Assembly (NCBI GenBank): GCA_902799655.1
Contig: CADCBH010000007.1
Location: 92,778-156,777 of the forward strand
Length of the DNA stretch: 64,000 bases
Reading direction: 5' to 3'
DNA from: an uncultured Bacteroidales bacterium
GTDB taxonomy: Bacteria > Bacteroidota > Bacteroidia > Bacteroidales > Bacteroidaceae
Shown here: in pieces, positions 1 through 7,885 of the stretch
Position numbering within the stretch: the stretch's first letter is position 1
How the letters are laid out: every line of letters begins with the position of its first letter
The notes under the pieces: generated by a model
What the model was told of the DNA's origin: nothing
Database searches by the model: none
Seen by the model: only the letters and a program-made list of their open reading frames with translations
Position numbers and translations under genes: made by a program

Positions 1-741
1 CAAGAAAAGATTGCCAAAGGCCGCATATTCACGGTCATGAATCCATAGGTGCAAGCGGCGCTGCATCAGATTCGGTCGTTCCTCCCTCAGTCGTGCGCGG
101 AAGGGGTTCTCGTCCATATAGCGGCAGATATTCTCCAGCATTCCGTCCCTAATGATGATGCGGTCGTGATATCCCCCCTCAAAAAGAACCGGCCGCCAGG
201 CCTTGCTATCGCCTAAAGAATCTTTGCTGCTGCCTAAGGGAGAAGCCTCAGGCACCGTGCCTCCATCGGTGCCCAGCGCTTTTCCGCTGGGCTGTGCTTC
301 GCCGCTAGTTTTCCTTTCCTGCTCGTCCTGCAGTTGCCACCAAGCCCTTGTGCAGCCCGTCTTAAACCCGCGGACAACATTCCCCAGATGCTTCCCCTCT
401 GGCAGTCTTCCCTTTATGTTCAGCAACAGATGAATATGATCAGGCATCAGCGCCACCTTCATCACTTCCACCATCTTGTAAAACTTGGATATCTTGGCTA
501 TCTCCTCCTGAAGAATCTTCTCTCCCAACGCTGAGCACATCAGATGAGGATAATCCTTCGTTCCCTTCAGCCCCCTTGTATGCCCCACAATCTGTCCGAA
601 CAGCCGCTGTCGTCCTTCAGTCACCATCGTTATCATATAAACGCCAGGACGGTTATAATCATGGAAATGAGCCCTGCGGTGCCCGTTGTGCTTCGTTTCT
701 TCGGGCACCAACCCTGCGGCCATCATCTCTTCTCGCGTCAT
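1..741 (-). CDS. REP-associated tyrosine transposase (Y1/HUH), C-terminus cut by window edge
   Basis: The minus-strand frame is open from the ATG at 741 to base 1 (247 codons, no stop), so the 3' end lies outside. The translation contains MPDHIHLLL, the HUH-bearing core of the Y1 transposase (IS200/TnpA_REP) family, and CRYMDENPFRARL, the usual surroundings of the catalytic Tyr in REP-associated transposases. Such proteins cut and move single-stranded palindromic repeats in host genomes. Between the HUH core and the Tyr region lies a low-complexity stretch of about 39 residues rich in Gly, Ser and Pro, encoded by roughly 193-308, which contains two DNA hairpins and is not typical of the family. 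Activity is unknown. Confidence 0.85.
   Translation of the reverse strand, partial: MTREEMMAAGLVPEETKHNGHRRAHFHDYNRPGVYMITMVTEGRQRLFGQIVGHTRGLKGTKDYPHLMCSALGEKILQEEIAKISKFYKMVEVMKVALMPDHIHLLLNIKGRLPEGKHLGNVVRGFKTGCTRAWWQLQDEQERKTSGEAQPSGKALGTDGGTVPEASPLGSSKDSLGDSKAWRPVLFEGGYHDRIIIRDGMLENICRYMDENPFRARLREERPNLMQRRLHLWIHDREYAAFGNLFL
251..292. repeat. Two overlapping hairpins inside the transposase gene
   Basis: GGCACCG (251-257) pairs with CGGTGCC (267-273) across a 9-base loop. GCCCAGCG (271-278) pairs with CGCTGGGC (285-292) across a 6-base loop. The two share bases 271-273, so they are mutually exclusive folds. They lie in the stretch encoding the extra low-complexity residues of the transposase and resemble REP-type palindromes. 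Confidence 0.6.
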
Positions 742-849
742 ACTTCCTTCACGTTCCTTATTTGTTCCGCAAAAATACAAAAATTCCCCAACATCTGCAA
801 GCAACGTCAGGGAATTTTGTATTTGAAAGTGGATCATTCGGATTGCGAA

Positions 850-917
850 GCCACACTCTGACCTTGGTAAGAGAACCGACCCGAATGCAACGCCACACTC
901 TGACCTTCAGGTCAGAG
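850..917. repeat. REP-like pair: 16-bp direct repeat and 9-bp-stem palindrome
   Basis: GCCACACTCTGACCTT occurs at 850-865 and again at 892-907. The second copy runs into a palindrome, CTCTGACCT (898-906), TC, AGGTCAGAG (909-917), a perfect 9-bp stem with a 2-base loop. The location just upstream of a REP-associated transposase gene fits REP/BIME elements served by that enzyme; this link is inference. Apart from these repeats and the promoter at 973-1005, I see nothing in the gene-free stretch 742-1036. Confidence 0.55.
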
Positions 918-972
918 AAAGTGACCTATCTTGTAAAGTATGCCTATAGCAATAAAGAAAAACAAGTTTTCC

Positions 973-1005
973 TTTTGCATTTCTCTCAACTTTTTGTACC
1001 TTTGC
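973..1005 (+). promoter_or_regulatory. Bacteroidota promoter for GH127 gene
   Basis: TTTTG at 973-977 and TACCTTTGC at 997-1005 are separated by 19 bases, matching the Bacteroidota -33 and -7 elements. The GH127 start codon follows 32 bases later. Confidence 0.8.
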
Positions 1006-1036
1006 CATCAAATTAAAACTATCAGCTATTTTCATA

Positions 1037-3430
1037 ATGAATAAAACTACGACCATCGTATCAACTGTTTTGGTGGCAGCAATGTCATTCCTCTTTGCGG
1101 GTACTGCCCAAGCACAAGATCGGCTCTACACCGATGAGTTTCCATTAGGTGATGTCACCCTACTCGACGGACCGCTGAAGAAGGCCCGCGACCTGAACAT
1201 CAGCGTGCTGATGAAGTATGACAACGACCGTCTGCTGGCACCGTATCTCAAGGAAGCAGGACTGACGCCAAAGGGTAAGTCATATCCCAACTGGGATGGA
1301 CTGGATGGGCACGTGGGTGGTCACTACCTGACGGCCTTGGCCATCAATGCCGCTACGGGCAGCAAGGAGTGCCAACAGCGTCTCGATTATTGGATCAATG
1401 AACTGCAGGCCTGTGCCGATGCCAATGCCAAGAACCATCCTGAATGGGGTAAGGGCTATGTAGGCGGTGTGCCTGGCAGCAGCCGTATATGGCCGGCTTT
1501 CAAGAAGGGCGACTTCGGACCTTATTATGGTGCTTGGGTGCCTTTCTATAATCTCCATAAGATGTACGCAGGTTTGCGTGATGCCTGGGTATATTGCGGC
1601 AATGAACAGGCAAAGGCTCTCTTCCTTGGCTTCTGCGACTGGGCCATCGATCTGACAGCCGGTCTCTCGGATGCCCAGATGGAGCGTGCACTCGATACAG
1701 AACACGGTGGTATGAACGAGGTGCTGGCTGATGCCTATGCCATCACTGGCGAACAGAAATATCTTGATGTGGCTCGCCGCTTCTCGCACCGCCGTCTGCT
1801 CAACCCGCTGATGCAGCGTCGCGACTGTCTGGACAATATGCATGCCAACACGCAGGTACCCAAAGTGGTTGGTTTTGAGCGTATCGCCGAACTGGCAGGC
1901 GACGAGGCCTATCATACCGCTGGTGCCTACTTCTGGGACATTGTCACAGGCGAGCGCTCACTGGCATTCGGAGGCAACAGCCGTCGCGAGCACTTCCCCA
2001 GCAAGGAGGCTTGTCAGGACTTCGTGACGGATATCGACGGCCCTGAGAGCTGTAACACCAACAACATGCTGAAACTGACGGAGGATCTGCATCGTCGCAA
2101 TCCTGAGGCACGCTATGCCGACTACTTCGAGCTGGCTACCTTCAATCACATTCTCTCCACCCAGCATCCGGAGCATGGTGGCTATGTGTATTTCACATCA
2201 GCACGTCCACGCCACTATCGCAACTACTCGGCTCCCAACGAGGCCATGTGGTGTTGTGTGGGTACAGGTATGGAGAATCATGGCAAGTATGGTCAGTTTA
2301 TCTATACCCACGTGGGCGACGCCCTGTATGTGAACCTCTTTGTTGCTTCTGAGCTGAACTGGAAAGCGAAAGGCGTGACGATTCGTCAGGAGACCAGTTT
2401 CCCCTACGCTGAGACCAGCAAGATTACCATTGCCGGTGGCAAGGGCAAGTTCGCACTCAACGTACGCTATCCTGGTTGGGTGAAGCCTGGCCAGTTCAGC
2501 GTCAAGGTGAATGGAAAGCCCGTGAGCATCGTCACAGGACCTTCGTCGTATGTCACCATCGACCGTCAGTGGAAGAAGGGCGATGTTGTCGAGATGAGTT
2601 TCCCGATGTACAGTTATGTGAAGTATCTGCCGAATCTGCCACAGTATATCGCCCTGATGCACGGTCCCGTGATGCTCGCCATGAAGACGGGTACGGAGGA
2701 TCTGGCACACCTCATTGCCGATGACAGCCGATTCGGACAGCTCGCTACGGGTAAGAAACTGCCAACAGACCAGGCACCTATCCTTATCAATAATAACATA
2801 GGTGATATCGCCAACCAGCTCCAGCCTGTAGCAGGCAAGCCCCTCCACTTCACCATCACTACCAAGATGGTCAACGAGATACGCAACGAACTGATGCCAT
2901 TCTTTGAACTCCACGATGCCCGTTACATGATGTACTGGCTCGCCCTCTCGGAGGATAGCTACAAGGGCTACCTCGACAATCTCGCCAAGCAGGAGCAGGA
3001 GCGCCAAGCACTCGAAGACCGCACCGTTGACAAGGTGCAGCCTGGTGAGCAACAGCCTGAGAGCGACCACTTCATGGAAACTGACAACTCGATGGTGGGC
3101 AACACCAACGATGTGTTCTATCGTGATGCCAGCGACGGTCATTACTTCAGCTACCTGATGCGGACAGGTGGAAAGACCGACCTCAGCCTCCGACTGAAAT
3201 ACTGGGGCGTAGGTGAGTGGAAGAGCCACGAGTTTGACATCTTCGTCGATGATGTACTGGTAAACTCAGTGAACAACACAGGCAAATACCGCATCTCAAA
3301 GTTCATCTACGAGACCTATCCTATACCTGCCGACGCACTGAAGGGCAAGAAACAGGTACGCGTGAAGTTCGTGGCCAAGCCCAGGAAGCAGATTGGCGAA
3401 ATTTATGAAGTGAGACTAGTGACGAACTAA
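1037..3430 (+). CDS. Secreted GH127 beta-L-arabinofuranosidase
   Basis: This 797-residue protein belongs to glycoside hydrolase family 127 (formerly DUF1680), which releases beta-L-arabinofuranose from plant glycans and glycoproteins. A signal peptide spans about residues 1-26 and ends ...AQA-Q, so it acts in the periplasm or on the surface. The family's zinc and catalytic residues can be placed: Glu337 and Cys339 in PESCNT and Cys406-Cys407 in WCCVGTG, matching the Glu-x-Cys and Cys-Cys pattern of Bifidobacterium HypBA1. An (alpha/alpha)6 barrel occupies roughly residues 30-430, followed by beta-sandwich domains to the C-terminus. It has its own promoter. The gene after it is a broken GH3 relic, so a larger hemicellulase cluster may once have stood here. 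Confidence 0.93.
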   Translation: MNKTTTIVSTVLVAAMSFLFAGTAQAQDRLYTDEFPLGDVTLLDGPLKKARDLNISVLMKYDNDRLLAPYLKEAGLTPKGKSYPNWDGLDGHVGGHYLTALAINAATGSKECQQRLDYWINELQACADANAKNHPEWGKGYVGGVPGSSRIWPAFKKGDFGPYYGAWVPFYNLHKMYAGLRDAWVYCGNEQAKALFLGFCDWAIDLTAGLSDAQMERALDTEHGGMNEVLADAYAITGEQKYLDVARRFSHRRLLNPLMQRRDCLDNMHANTQVPKVVGFERIAELAGDEAYHTAGAYFWDIVTGERSLAFGGNSRREHFPSKEACQDFVTDIDGPESCNTNNMLKLTEDLHRRNPEARYADYFELATFNHILSTQHPEHGGYVYFTSARPRHYRNYSAPNEAMWCCVGTGMENHGKYGQFIYTHVGDALYVNLFVASELNWKAKGVTIRQETSFPYAETSKITIAGGKGKFALNVRYPGWVKPGQFSVKVNGKPVSIVTGPSSYVTIDRQWKKGDVVEMSFPMYSYVKYLPNLPQYIALMHGPVMLAMKTGTEDLAHLIADDSRFGQLATGKKLPTDQAPILINNNIGDIANQLQPVAGKPLHFTITTKMVNEIRNELMPFFELHDARYMMYWLALSEDSYKGYLDNLAKQEQERQALEDRTVDKVQPGEQQPESDHFMETDNSMVGNTNDVFYRDASDGHYFSYLMRTGGKTDLSLRLKYWGVGEWKSHEFDIFVDDVLVNSVNNTGKYRISKFIYETYPIPADALKGKKQVRVKFVAKPRKQIGEIYEVRLVTN

Positions 3431-3467
3431 GCATTATAGATAACTCCTAACAACATAAAAACTATGA

Positions 3468-3791
3468 GAAAAGGACAAAGGCTACTTGAACGGCAAGGTC
3501 AGGATAAGCATCAAGAATACGGGGCGATGCGAAGGTACAGAGACCATTCAGCTGTATATCCGCAACATGGCCGACAAGGAAGGTCCGCAGAAAACACTTC
3601 GTGGCTATCAGCAAGTGACACTGAAAGCCGGTGAAAGCCGCACGGTAGAGATCGATTTCCCCCGCAACAGTTTTGAGTGTTGGGATGCGACGACAAATAC
3701 CATGCGCGTGGTACCTGGACGCTACGAACTGATGGCAGGGTCATCGAGTGCCGACAAAGACCTGAAGAAAGCCGTTGTTCGCGTAAAGTAA
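3468..3791 (+). pseudogene. Remnant of GH3 beta-glucosidase/xylosidase, C-terminal Fn3-like domain only
   Basis: The frame is open from a stop at 3465-3467 to the TAA at 3789-3791. It encodes only the fibronectin III-like domain found at the C-terminus of GH3 enzymes, recognisable from ETIQLYIR, KTLRGYQQVTLKAGESRTVEI and PGRYELMAG. The only nearby ATG (3464) is in another frame; the first in-frame initiator is TTG at 3486, without a clear signal peptide. About 600 residues of catalytic domain are missing. A plausible origin is an internal deletion that joined the 5' end of a GH3 gene to its 3' end out of frame. A translated 101-residue orphan domain cannot be ruled out. Confidence 0.75.
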
Positions 3792-3809
3792 CTGATTTTC
3801 AAGTAAAGA

Positions 3810-4733
3810 TTACAAAGAGGCTATCAACCATGCCACATAGGCCAGATAGCCGACAACCAACGTAGCTCCCTCCCAGCGCTCCACCTTGAAGCGTGTACAA
3901 GAGAACAGCCATACCAAGGATACCGACAAGAGCATCACTGCCATATCTATGGTGGTGATGCCTTCTATTTCAAGGGGGGTAATCGTTGCCGTCAGTCCTA
4001 AAATCAATAGGATATTGAACACATTAGAACCGATGACATTGCCGATGGCGATAGCCGACTGACCTTTACGGGCAGCAACCACACTGGTTGCCAACTCGGG
4101 CAGTGAGGTACCTCCTGCAACAACAGTCAAGCCAACTACACCCTCACTGATGCCAAATGCATAAGCCACGTCGGAAGCTGAATCCACAAAGATATTACTG
4201 CCCACCAACAACAAGGCTAATCCACCTACCACGAAAAACAGGTTCTTCCAGATAGGGATGGGGCGCTCGTCGTAAGTCTCATAGCGCTTCTCAGCACTAC
4301 GAATAGAAACAAACATAAACAGGGCAAATACCAGTAGCATCAGAATGCCGTCGATACGGCTCAGTCCGCCATTGACCGTCAGCACCAGCATCAACAAGGA
4401 TGCCAATACCGTAAAAGGCAAATCTTTCTGAACGGTGCGCTTGCTGATAGTGATAGGTGCCGTCATGGCTGCAGCACCCACGATAAGCATACTATTCATG
4501 ATGTTAGAGCCAACGACATTGCCTACTGCCATATCGGGAGTGCCCTTCAGCGCTGACACCATACTGACAAAGAGTTCAGGAGCAGATGTGCCTGCCGCAA
4601 CCACTGTCAGTCCTACGATAAATTCGGGAACACCCATCCGACGCGCCAAGGCTGAGGCACCATCCGTCAGTCGGTCGGCACCCATCAACACCATCGCGAC
4701 GCCGAGGATGATCAGCAGGAAATTAATCGTCAT
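3810..4733 (-). CDS. Calcium/sodium antiporter, CaCA family (YrbG-like)
   Basis: This 307-residue inner membrane protein carries the two inverted alpha repeats of the CaCA exchangers, each centred on a G-T-S-x-P-E-L motif (GTSAPEL near residue 45 and GTSLPEL near residue 190), with about ten membrane segments. Such proteins exchange Ca2+ for Na+ or H+. The frame can be read upstream to 4805, but the ATG at 4733 gives the family's usual N-terminus (MTINFLL) and overlaps the end of hslR by 11 bases, suggesting translational coupling. Last gene of the rplY-pth-hslR operon. Confidence 0.9.
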   Translation of the reverse strand: MTINFLLIILGVAMVLMGADRLTDGASALARRMGVPEFIVGLTVVAAGTSAPELFVSMVSALKGTPDMAVGNVVGSNIMNSMLIVGAAAMTAPITISKRTVQKDLPFTVLASLLMLVLTVNGGLSRIDGILMLLVFALFMFVSIRSAEKRYETYDERPIPIWKNLFFVVGGLALLLVGSNIFVDSASDVAYAFGISEGVVGLTVVAGGTSLPELATSVVAARKGQSAIAIGNVIGSNVFNILLILGLTATITPLEIEGITTIDMAVMLLSVSLVWLFSCTRFKVERWEGATLVVGYLAYVAWLIASL

Positions 4734-5151
4734 TGTCATCATCGTCATCCCAGTCAAAGTCATCATAGCCTTCAAGCGACGGACCAACAAAATCATCGAG
4801 GGCACGGCGCTCTTTCTTCGTGGGACGACCCGTACCGCGCTGACGGTTTACAAAGCCGCTGATACGGTTCATCTCCAACAACTCATACTGATCGGGGGTC
4901 GTGACATTCTCATACACTTCAGGAATGAGTTTGGCACCAACACGCTGCTCAATGGTTTTCAGAATCTTGAACGAATACGTCACAGGCGGCTTGCGAACAC
5001 TCACCACTTCACCGACCTTCACCATGCGCGAAGGTTTGACATTCATTCCTGAAATGGTCACACGACCATTCTTGATGGCATCAGCTGCTATGCTGCGTGT
5101 CTTGAAGATGCGAGCGGCCCACAGCCACTTGTCGATACGAGCTTCGTTCAT
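4723..5151 (-). CDS. hslR: S4-domain RNA-binding protein, Hsp15 (HslR) family
   Basis: The protein has 142 residues. An S4 RNA-binding domain occupies residues 1-60 (RIDKWLWAARIFKTRS, then a nuc-basic loop). In E. coli the homologue binds stalled 50S subunits carrying peptidyl-tRNA. That role agrees with its neighbour pth, with which it overlaps by four bases (ATGA). The last 20 residues form an Asp-rich tail (9 Asp in the final 13 residues), and the DNA encoding that tail contains the start of the antiporter gene. Confidence 0.85.
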   Translation of the reverse strand: MNEARIDKWLWAARIFKTRSIAADAIKNGRVTISGMNVKPSRMVKVGEVVSVRKPPVTYSFKILKTIEQRVGAKLIPEVYENVTTPDQYELLEMNRISGFVNRQRGTGRPTKKERRALDDFVGPSLEGYDDFDWDDDDDNDD

Positions 5152-5720
5152 TTCTTTCCTAGCTTATTATACTGATTCATCGTGATGTCGATACCAGCCA
5201 GCACAAAGCTCTTGATGATGTCGACACCCAGATTGATAGCGGGCTGCAGCTTTTCCAGTTCCTCGAGTGAAAAGCGTCCAAGTACATGTTCAATCTGCAT
5301 ACCGATAGGATAATCATTGCCGATACCCATACGCAGTCGGGCATACTGCTGACCTATCAACTGCTGGATATGGCCCAAGCCATTGTGACCGCCATTGGAA
5401 CCATTTGCCTTAAGGCGGAACTGGCCCACAGGAATAGCCACATCGTCGCTAACGACGAGCAATCGACTCTGGTCGATATTCTCCTGATTAAGCCAATAGC
5501 GTACGGCATTGCCGCTCAGGTTCATATAGGTGGTAGGCTTCAACAAAAAGACCTTACGACCTTTCAGCGAAGTCTCACCAACAAAACCATAGCGTTTATC
5601 GGCAAAAACAATATTGGACGCCTTAGCAAAAGCGTCCAATACCATAAATCCAGTATTGTGGCGGGTTCCAGCGTACTCGTCGCCAGGATTGCCCAAACCT
5701 ACAATAAGATACTTGTCCAT
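5148..5720 (-). CDS. pth: Peptidyl-tRNA hydrolase
   Basis: This 190-residue cytoplasmic enzyme cleaves peptidyl-tRNA dropped by ribosomes, recycling tRNA. Family hallmarks are visible: GLGNPGDEYAGTRHNTGF (catalytic Asn and His), TYMNLSG, SDDVAIPVG and GSNGGHNG. Length is normal for the family. It starts two bases after the rplY stop codon and overlaps hslR by four bases, so the three genes are surely cotranscribed. Confidence 0.97.
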   Translation of the reverse strand: MDKYLIVGLGNPGDEYAGTRHNTGFMVLDAFAKASNIVFADKRYGFVGETSLKGRKVFLLKPTTYMNLSGNAVRYWLNQENIDQSRLLVVSDDVAIPVGQFRLKANGSNGGHNGLGHIQQLIGQQYARLRMGIGNDYPIGMQIEHVLGRFSLEELEKLQPAINLGVDIIKSFVLAGIDITMNQYNKLGKK

Positions 5721-5722
5721 AA

Positions 5723-6325
5723 TTACTCAGCAGCGGCAGCCTCAGCAGCAGCAGAACGAGAAGCGCGGGTAGCCTTGACAGAGCAAACGATAACCTCCTT
5801 AGAGGTAGCAATCTCAAGACCCTCGAAGCTCAGCTGACCAACCTTGATGGCCTTACCCAACTGCAGCTCGGTAACGTCGATATCCAACTTCTCAGGAATC
5901 TGCTTGTAGGGAGCAGTAACATCAATCTTACGGATAGAGAGGTTCAGACGACCACCATCACGTACACCCTGAGCGTGACCTACTATGTTAACAGGAATAC
6001 CAACGGTGATAGCCTTAGTCTCGTTGATCTCGAAGAAGTCAGCGTGGAGCAGAGCATCCGTTGTAGGATGGAACTGCAACTCCTTCATGATAGCCTTGTG
6101 CTCTGTGCCATCGATGTTGAGGTTAACTACATATACATGAGGTGTATAGACAGCCTTGCGGAGCTCAGCCATAGGAGCCATGAAAGCCATAGCCTCGGGC
6201 AGACCGTTCTCACCTTTCTTTTCACCATACAGATTGCAGGGAATCATACCCTCCTTGCGAAGCATCTTAGAGGCCTTCTTGCCTGTGTCGGTGCGCTTCT
6301 TACCGCTTACGTTAATCTCTTTCAT
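5723..6325 (-). CDS. rplY: 50S ribosomal protein L25/general stress protein Ctc
   Basis: The protein has 200 residues and is the long CTC-type form: an N-terminal L25 5S-rRNA-binding domain (about residues 1-95, beginning MKEINVSGKKRTDTGKKASK) followed by the TL5 C-terminal beta domain. The C-terminus is Ala/Glu-rich. It is the first gene of the rplY-pth-hslR-antiporter operon and has a strong promoter about 70 bases upstream. Confidence 0.96.
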   Translation of the reverse strand: MKEINVSGKKRTDTGKKASKMLRKEGMIPCNLYGEKKGENGLPEAMAFMAPMAELRKAVYTPHVYVVNLNIDGTEHKAIMKELQFHPTTDALLHADFFEINETKAITVGIPVNIVGHAQGVRDGGRLNLSIRKIDVTAPYKQIPEKLDIDVTELQLGKAIKVGQLSFEGLEIATSKEVIVCSVKATRASRSAAAEAAAAE

Positions 6326-6396
6326 AATTAAAAATGTGTTACTCTAAAATTAAGTATTTTTGCTTAATCCACCATCACACGATGCGAAAAGCGGGT

Positions 6397-6430
6397 GCAA
6401 AGGTACGAAATAAAATTGATAATTGACAAG
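6397..6430 (-). promoter_or_regulatory. Promoter for the rplY operon
   Basis: Read on the minus strand, TTG at 6429-6427 and TACCTTTGC at 6405-6397 are 21 bases apart. This is a consensus Bacteroidota promoter and implies a leader of about 65 bases before rplY. Confidence 0.8.
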
Positions 6431-6465
6431 TGATGCATGATTTTTTTATAAAAATAGGTATTTTT

Positions 6466-6498
6466 TTTGTGTAATCGAGGATTTATTCGTACTTTTGC
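6466..6498 (+). promoter_or_regulatory. Promoter for nusB-yajC-ybbR-coaE
   Basis: TTTG at 6466-6469 and TACTTTTGC at 6490-6498 are 20 bases apart. It is divergent from the rplY promoter, and the two -33 elements are about 40 bases apart. Confidence 0.8.
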
Positions 6499-6541
6499 AA
6501 CCGATAAGAGTATCACACACCTATTTTTATTTAAGGAATTT

Positions 6542-7480
6542 ATGATTAACAGAGAACTCATCAGGATTAAGGTCGTCCAGTTAACCTATGCGTACTATCA
6601 AAACGGTAGCAAGAATATTGATTCTGCAGAGAAGGAGCTGATGTTCAGTCTTTCGAAAGCCTATGACCTTTACATTTACATGTTAGCCCTCATCGTGGGC
6701 ATCACCCAGGAAGCACGCCGCCATTTGGAGGTTGCTCAGTCGCGTGCTCAGCGAGAAGGATTGGAACAGCCCTCTCAGAAGTTCGTCTATAACCGCTTTG
6801 CCTTGCAGTTGGAGAAAAACCGTATGCTTCAGGATTTGGTAGAGACACAAAAAAAGAATTGGAGCGACGAGCCCGAATTTCTGAAGAAGATATATACCCA
6901 GATTACTGAGAGCCAAGCCTATCAGGACTATATGGCCTCATCCGAAGACAGCTACGAAGCAGACCGAGAGTTGTGGCGTAAGCTATACCGCACACTCATC
7001 GAGAACAATGAAGACCTGGACGCGCTGCTTGAGGAGCAGAGCATCTATTGGAATGATGACAAGGAGATTGTCGACACCTTCGTTGTGAAGACCATCAAGC
7101 GTTTCGAGGAGAAAAACGACTCACACCAGGAGTTGTTGCCGGAATACAACAGCGAGGAGGACAAAGAGTATGCCCGCAAGTTGTTCCGTGCCTCCATCAT
7201 GCATGCCGACGAGTATCAGCATTTCATGAGCGAAGCTTCGCGCAACTGGGATTTCTCGCGATTGGCATATATGGATATCGTTATCATGCAGATCGCTATT
7301 GCTGAGATGATGACATTCCCCAGTATTCCCATCAACGTGACCATCAACGAGTATATGGAGATTGCCAAGCTCTACTCCACTCCACGCAGTGCCGGTTATA
7401 TCAACGGCATGCTTGACGCCATTGCCCGCCATCTCATCAATTCGGGCCATTTGCTAAAGCACATTGAAGAGAAACATTAA
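6542..7480 (+). CDS. nusB: Transcription antitermination protein NusB, long Bacteroidota form
   Basis: NusB binds boxA RNA with NusE (S10) and supports rRNA transcription. The 312-residue product is about twice the length of E. coli NusB, which is usual in Bacteroidota: a helical N-terminal half precedes the NusB fold, recognisable in the last ~100 residues (SRLAYMDIVIMQIAIAEM and TINEYMEIAKLYSTP). The frame continues upstream to a TTG at 6467, but that lies between the promoter elements, so the ATG at 6542 (MINREL) is the start. Confidence 0.93.
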   Translation: MINRELIRIKVVQLTYAYYQNGSKNIDSAEKELMFSLSKAYDLYIYMLALIVGITQEARRHLEVAQSRAQREGLEQPSQKFVYNRFALQLEKNRMLQDLVETQKKNWSDEPEFLKKIYTQITESQAYQDYMASSEDSYEADRELWRKLYRTLIENNEDLDALLEEQSIYWNDDKEIVDTFVVKTIKRFEEKNDSHQELLPEYNSEEDKEYARKLFRASIMHADEYQHFMSEASRNWDFSRLAYMDIVIMQIAIAEMMTFPSIPINVTINEYMEIAKLYSTPRSAGYINGMLDAIARHLINSGHLLKHIEEKH

Positions 7481-7513
7481 AGAAATGAAGAATTAAAAAC
7501 AAAACAATAGATT

Positions 7514-7837
7514 ATGACACAGTTTTTCCTCGCTGCACAAGCCGCACAAGGCGGTGGCAGCATGACTAGTTTCCTGATTATGATGGTTGCCATCTTCGGC
7601 ATCATGTACTTCTTTATGATTCGTCCACAGCAGAAGCGCCAGAAAGAAATCCAGAATTTCCAGAACACGCTTCAGGAAGGCACACAGGTTGTAACTGGCG
7701 GTGGTATTTATGGCACCGTTAAGAAAATAGACCTTGCTAATGGAATCATTGAGGTGAAGATTGCTGACGGCGTAGTCATCAAAGTCGACAAAGGTTCTGT
7801 CTACAAGGACATGGCCAATACACCGGTACAGAAATAA
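7514..7837 (+). CDS. yajC: Preprotein translocase subunit YajC
   Basis: This 107-residue inner membrane protein is a partner of SecDF in the Sec translocase. One transmembrane helix (about residues 17-35) is followed by the family signature IRPQQKR and a basic cytoplasmic domain with GTQVVTGGGIYGTV. It sits 33 bases after nusB in the order nusB-yajC-ybbR-coaE seen in other Bacteroidales. Confidence 0.95.
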   Translation: MTQFFLAAQAAQGGGSMTSFLIMMVAIFGIMYFFMIRPQQKRQKEIQNFQNTLQEGTQVVTGGGIYGTVKKIDLANGIIEVKIADGVVIKVDKGSVYKDMANTPVQK

Positions 7838-7885
7838 TCAGGTAAAACCTGAAATAAGAGTCCATCAACTAGAGGCAGACACAAG

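Noticed and set aside
544-1016. Plus-strand frames of 105 and 146 codons near the left edge
   Set aside because: The first half is antisense to the transposase and the rest runs through REP-like repeats and the GH127 promoter.
2198-3229. Long minus-strand open frame of 343 codons within the GH127 gene
   Set aside because: It is the antisense shadow of a well-identified gene, with no recognisable domain and no promoter.
6364-6561. 65-codon minus-strand frame upstream of rplY
   Set aside because: It covers both divergent promoters of rplY and nusB, so it is regulatory DNA, not a gene.
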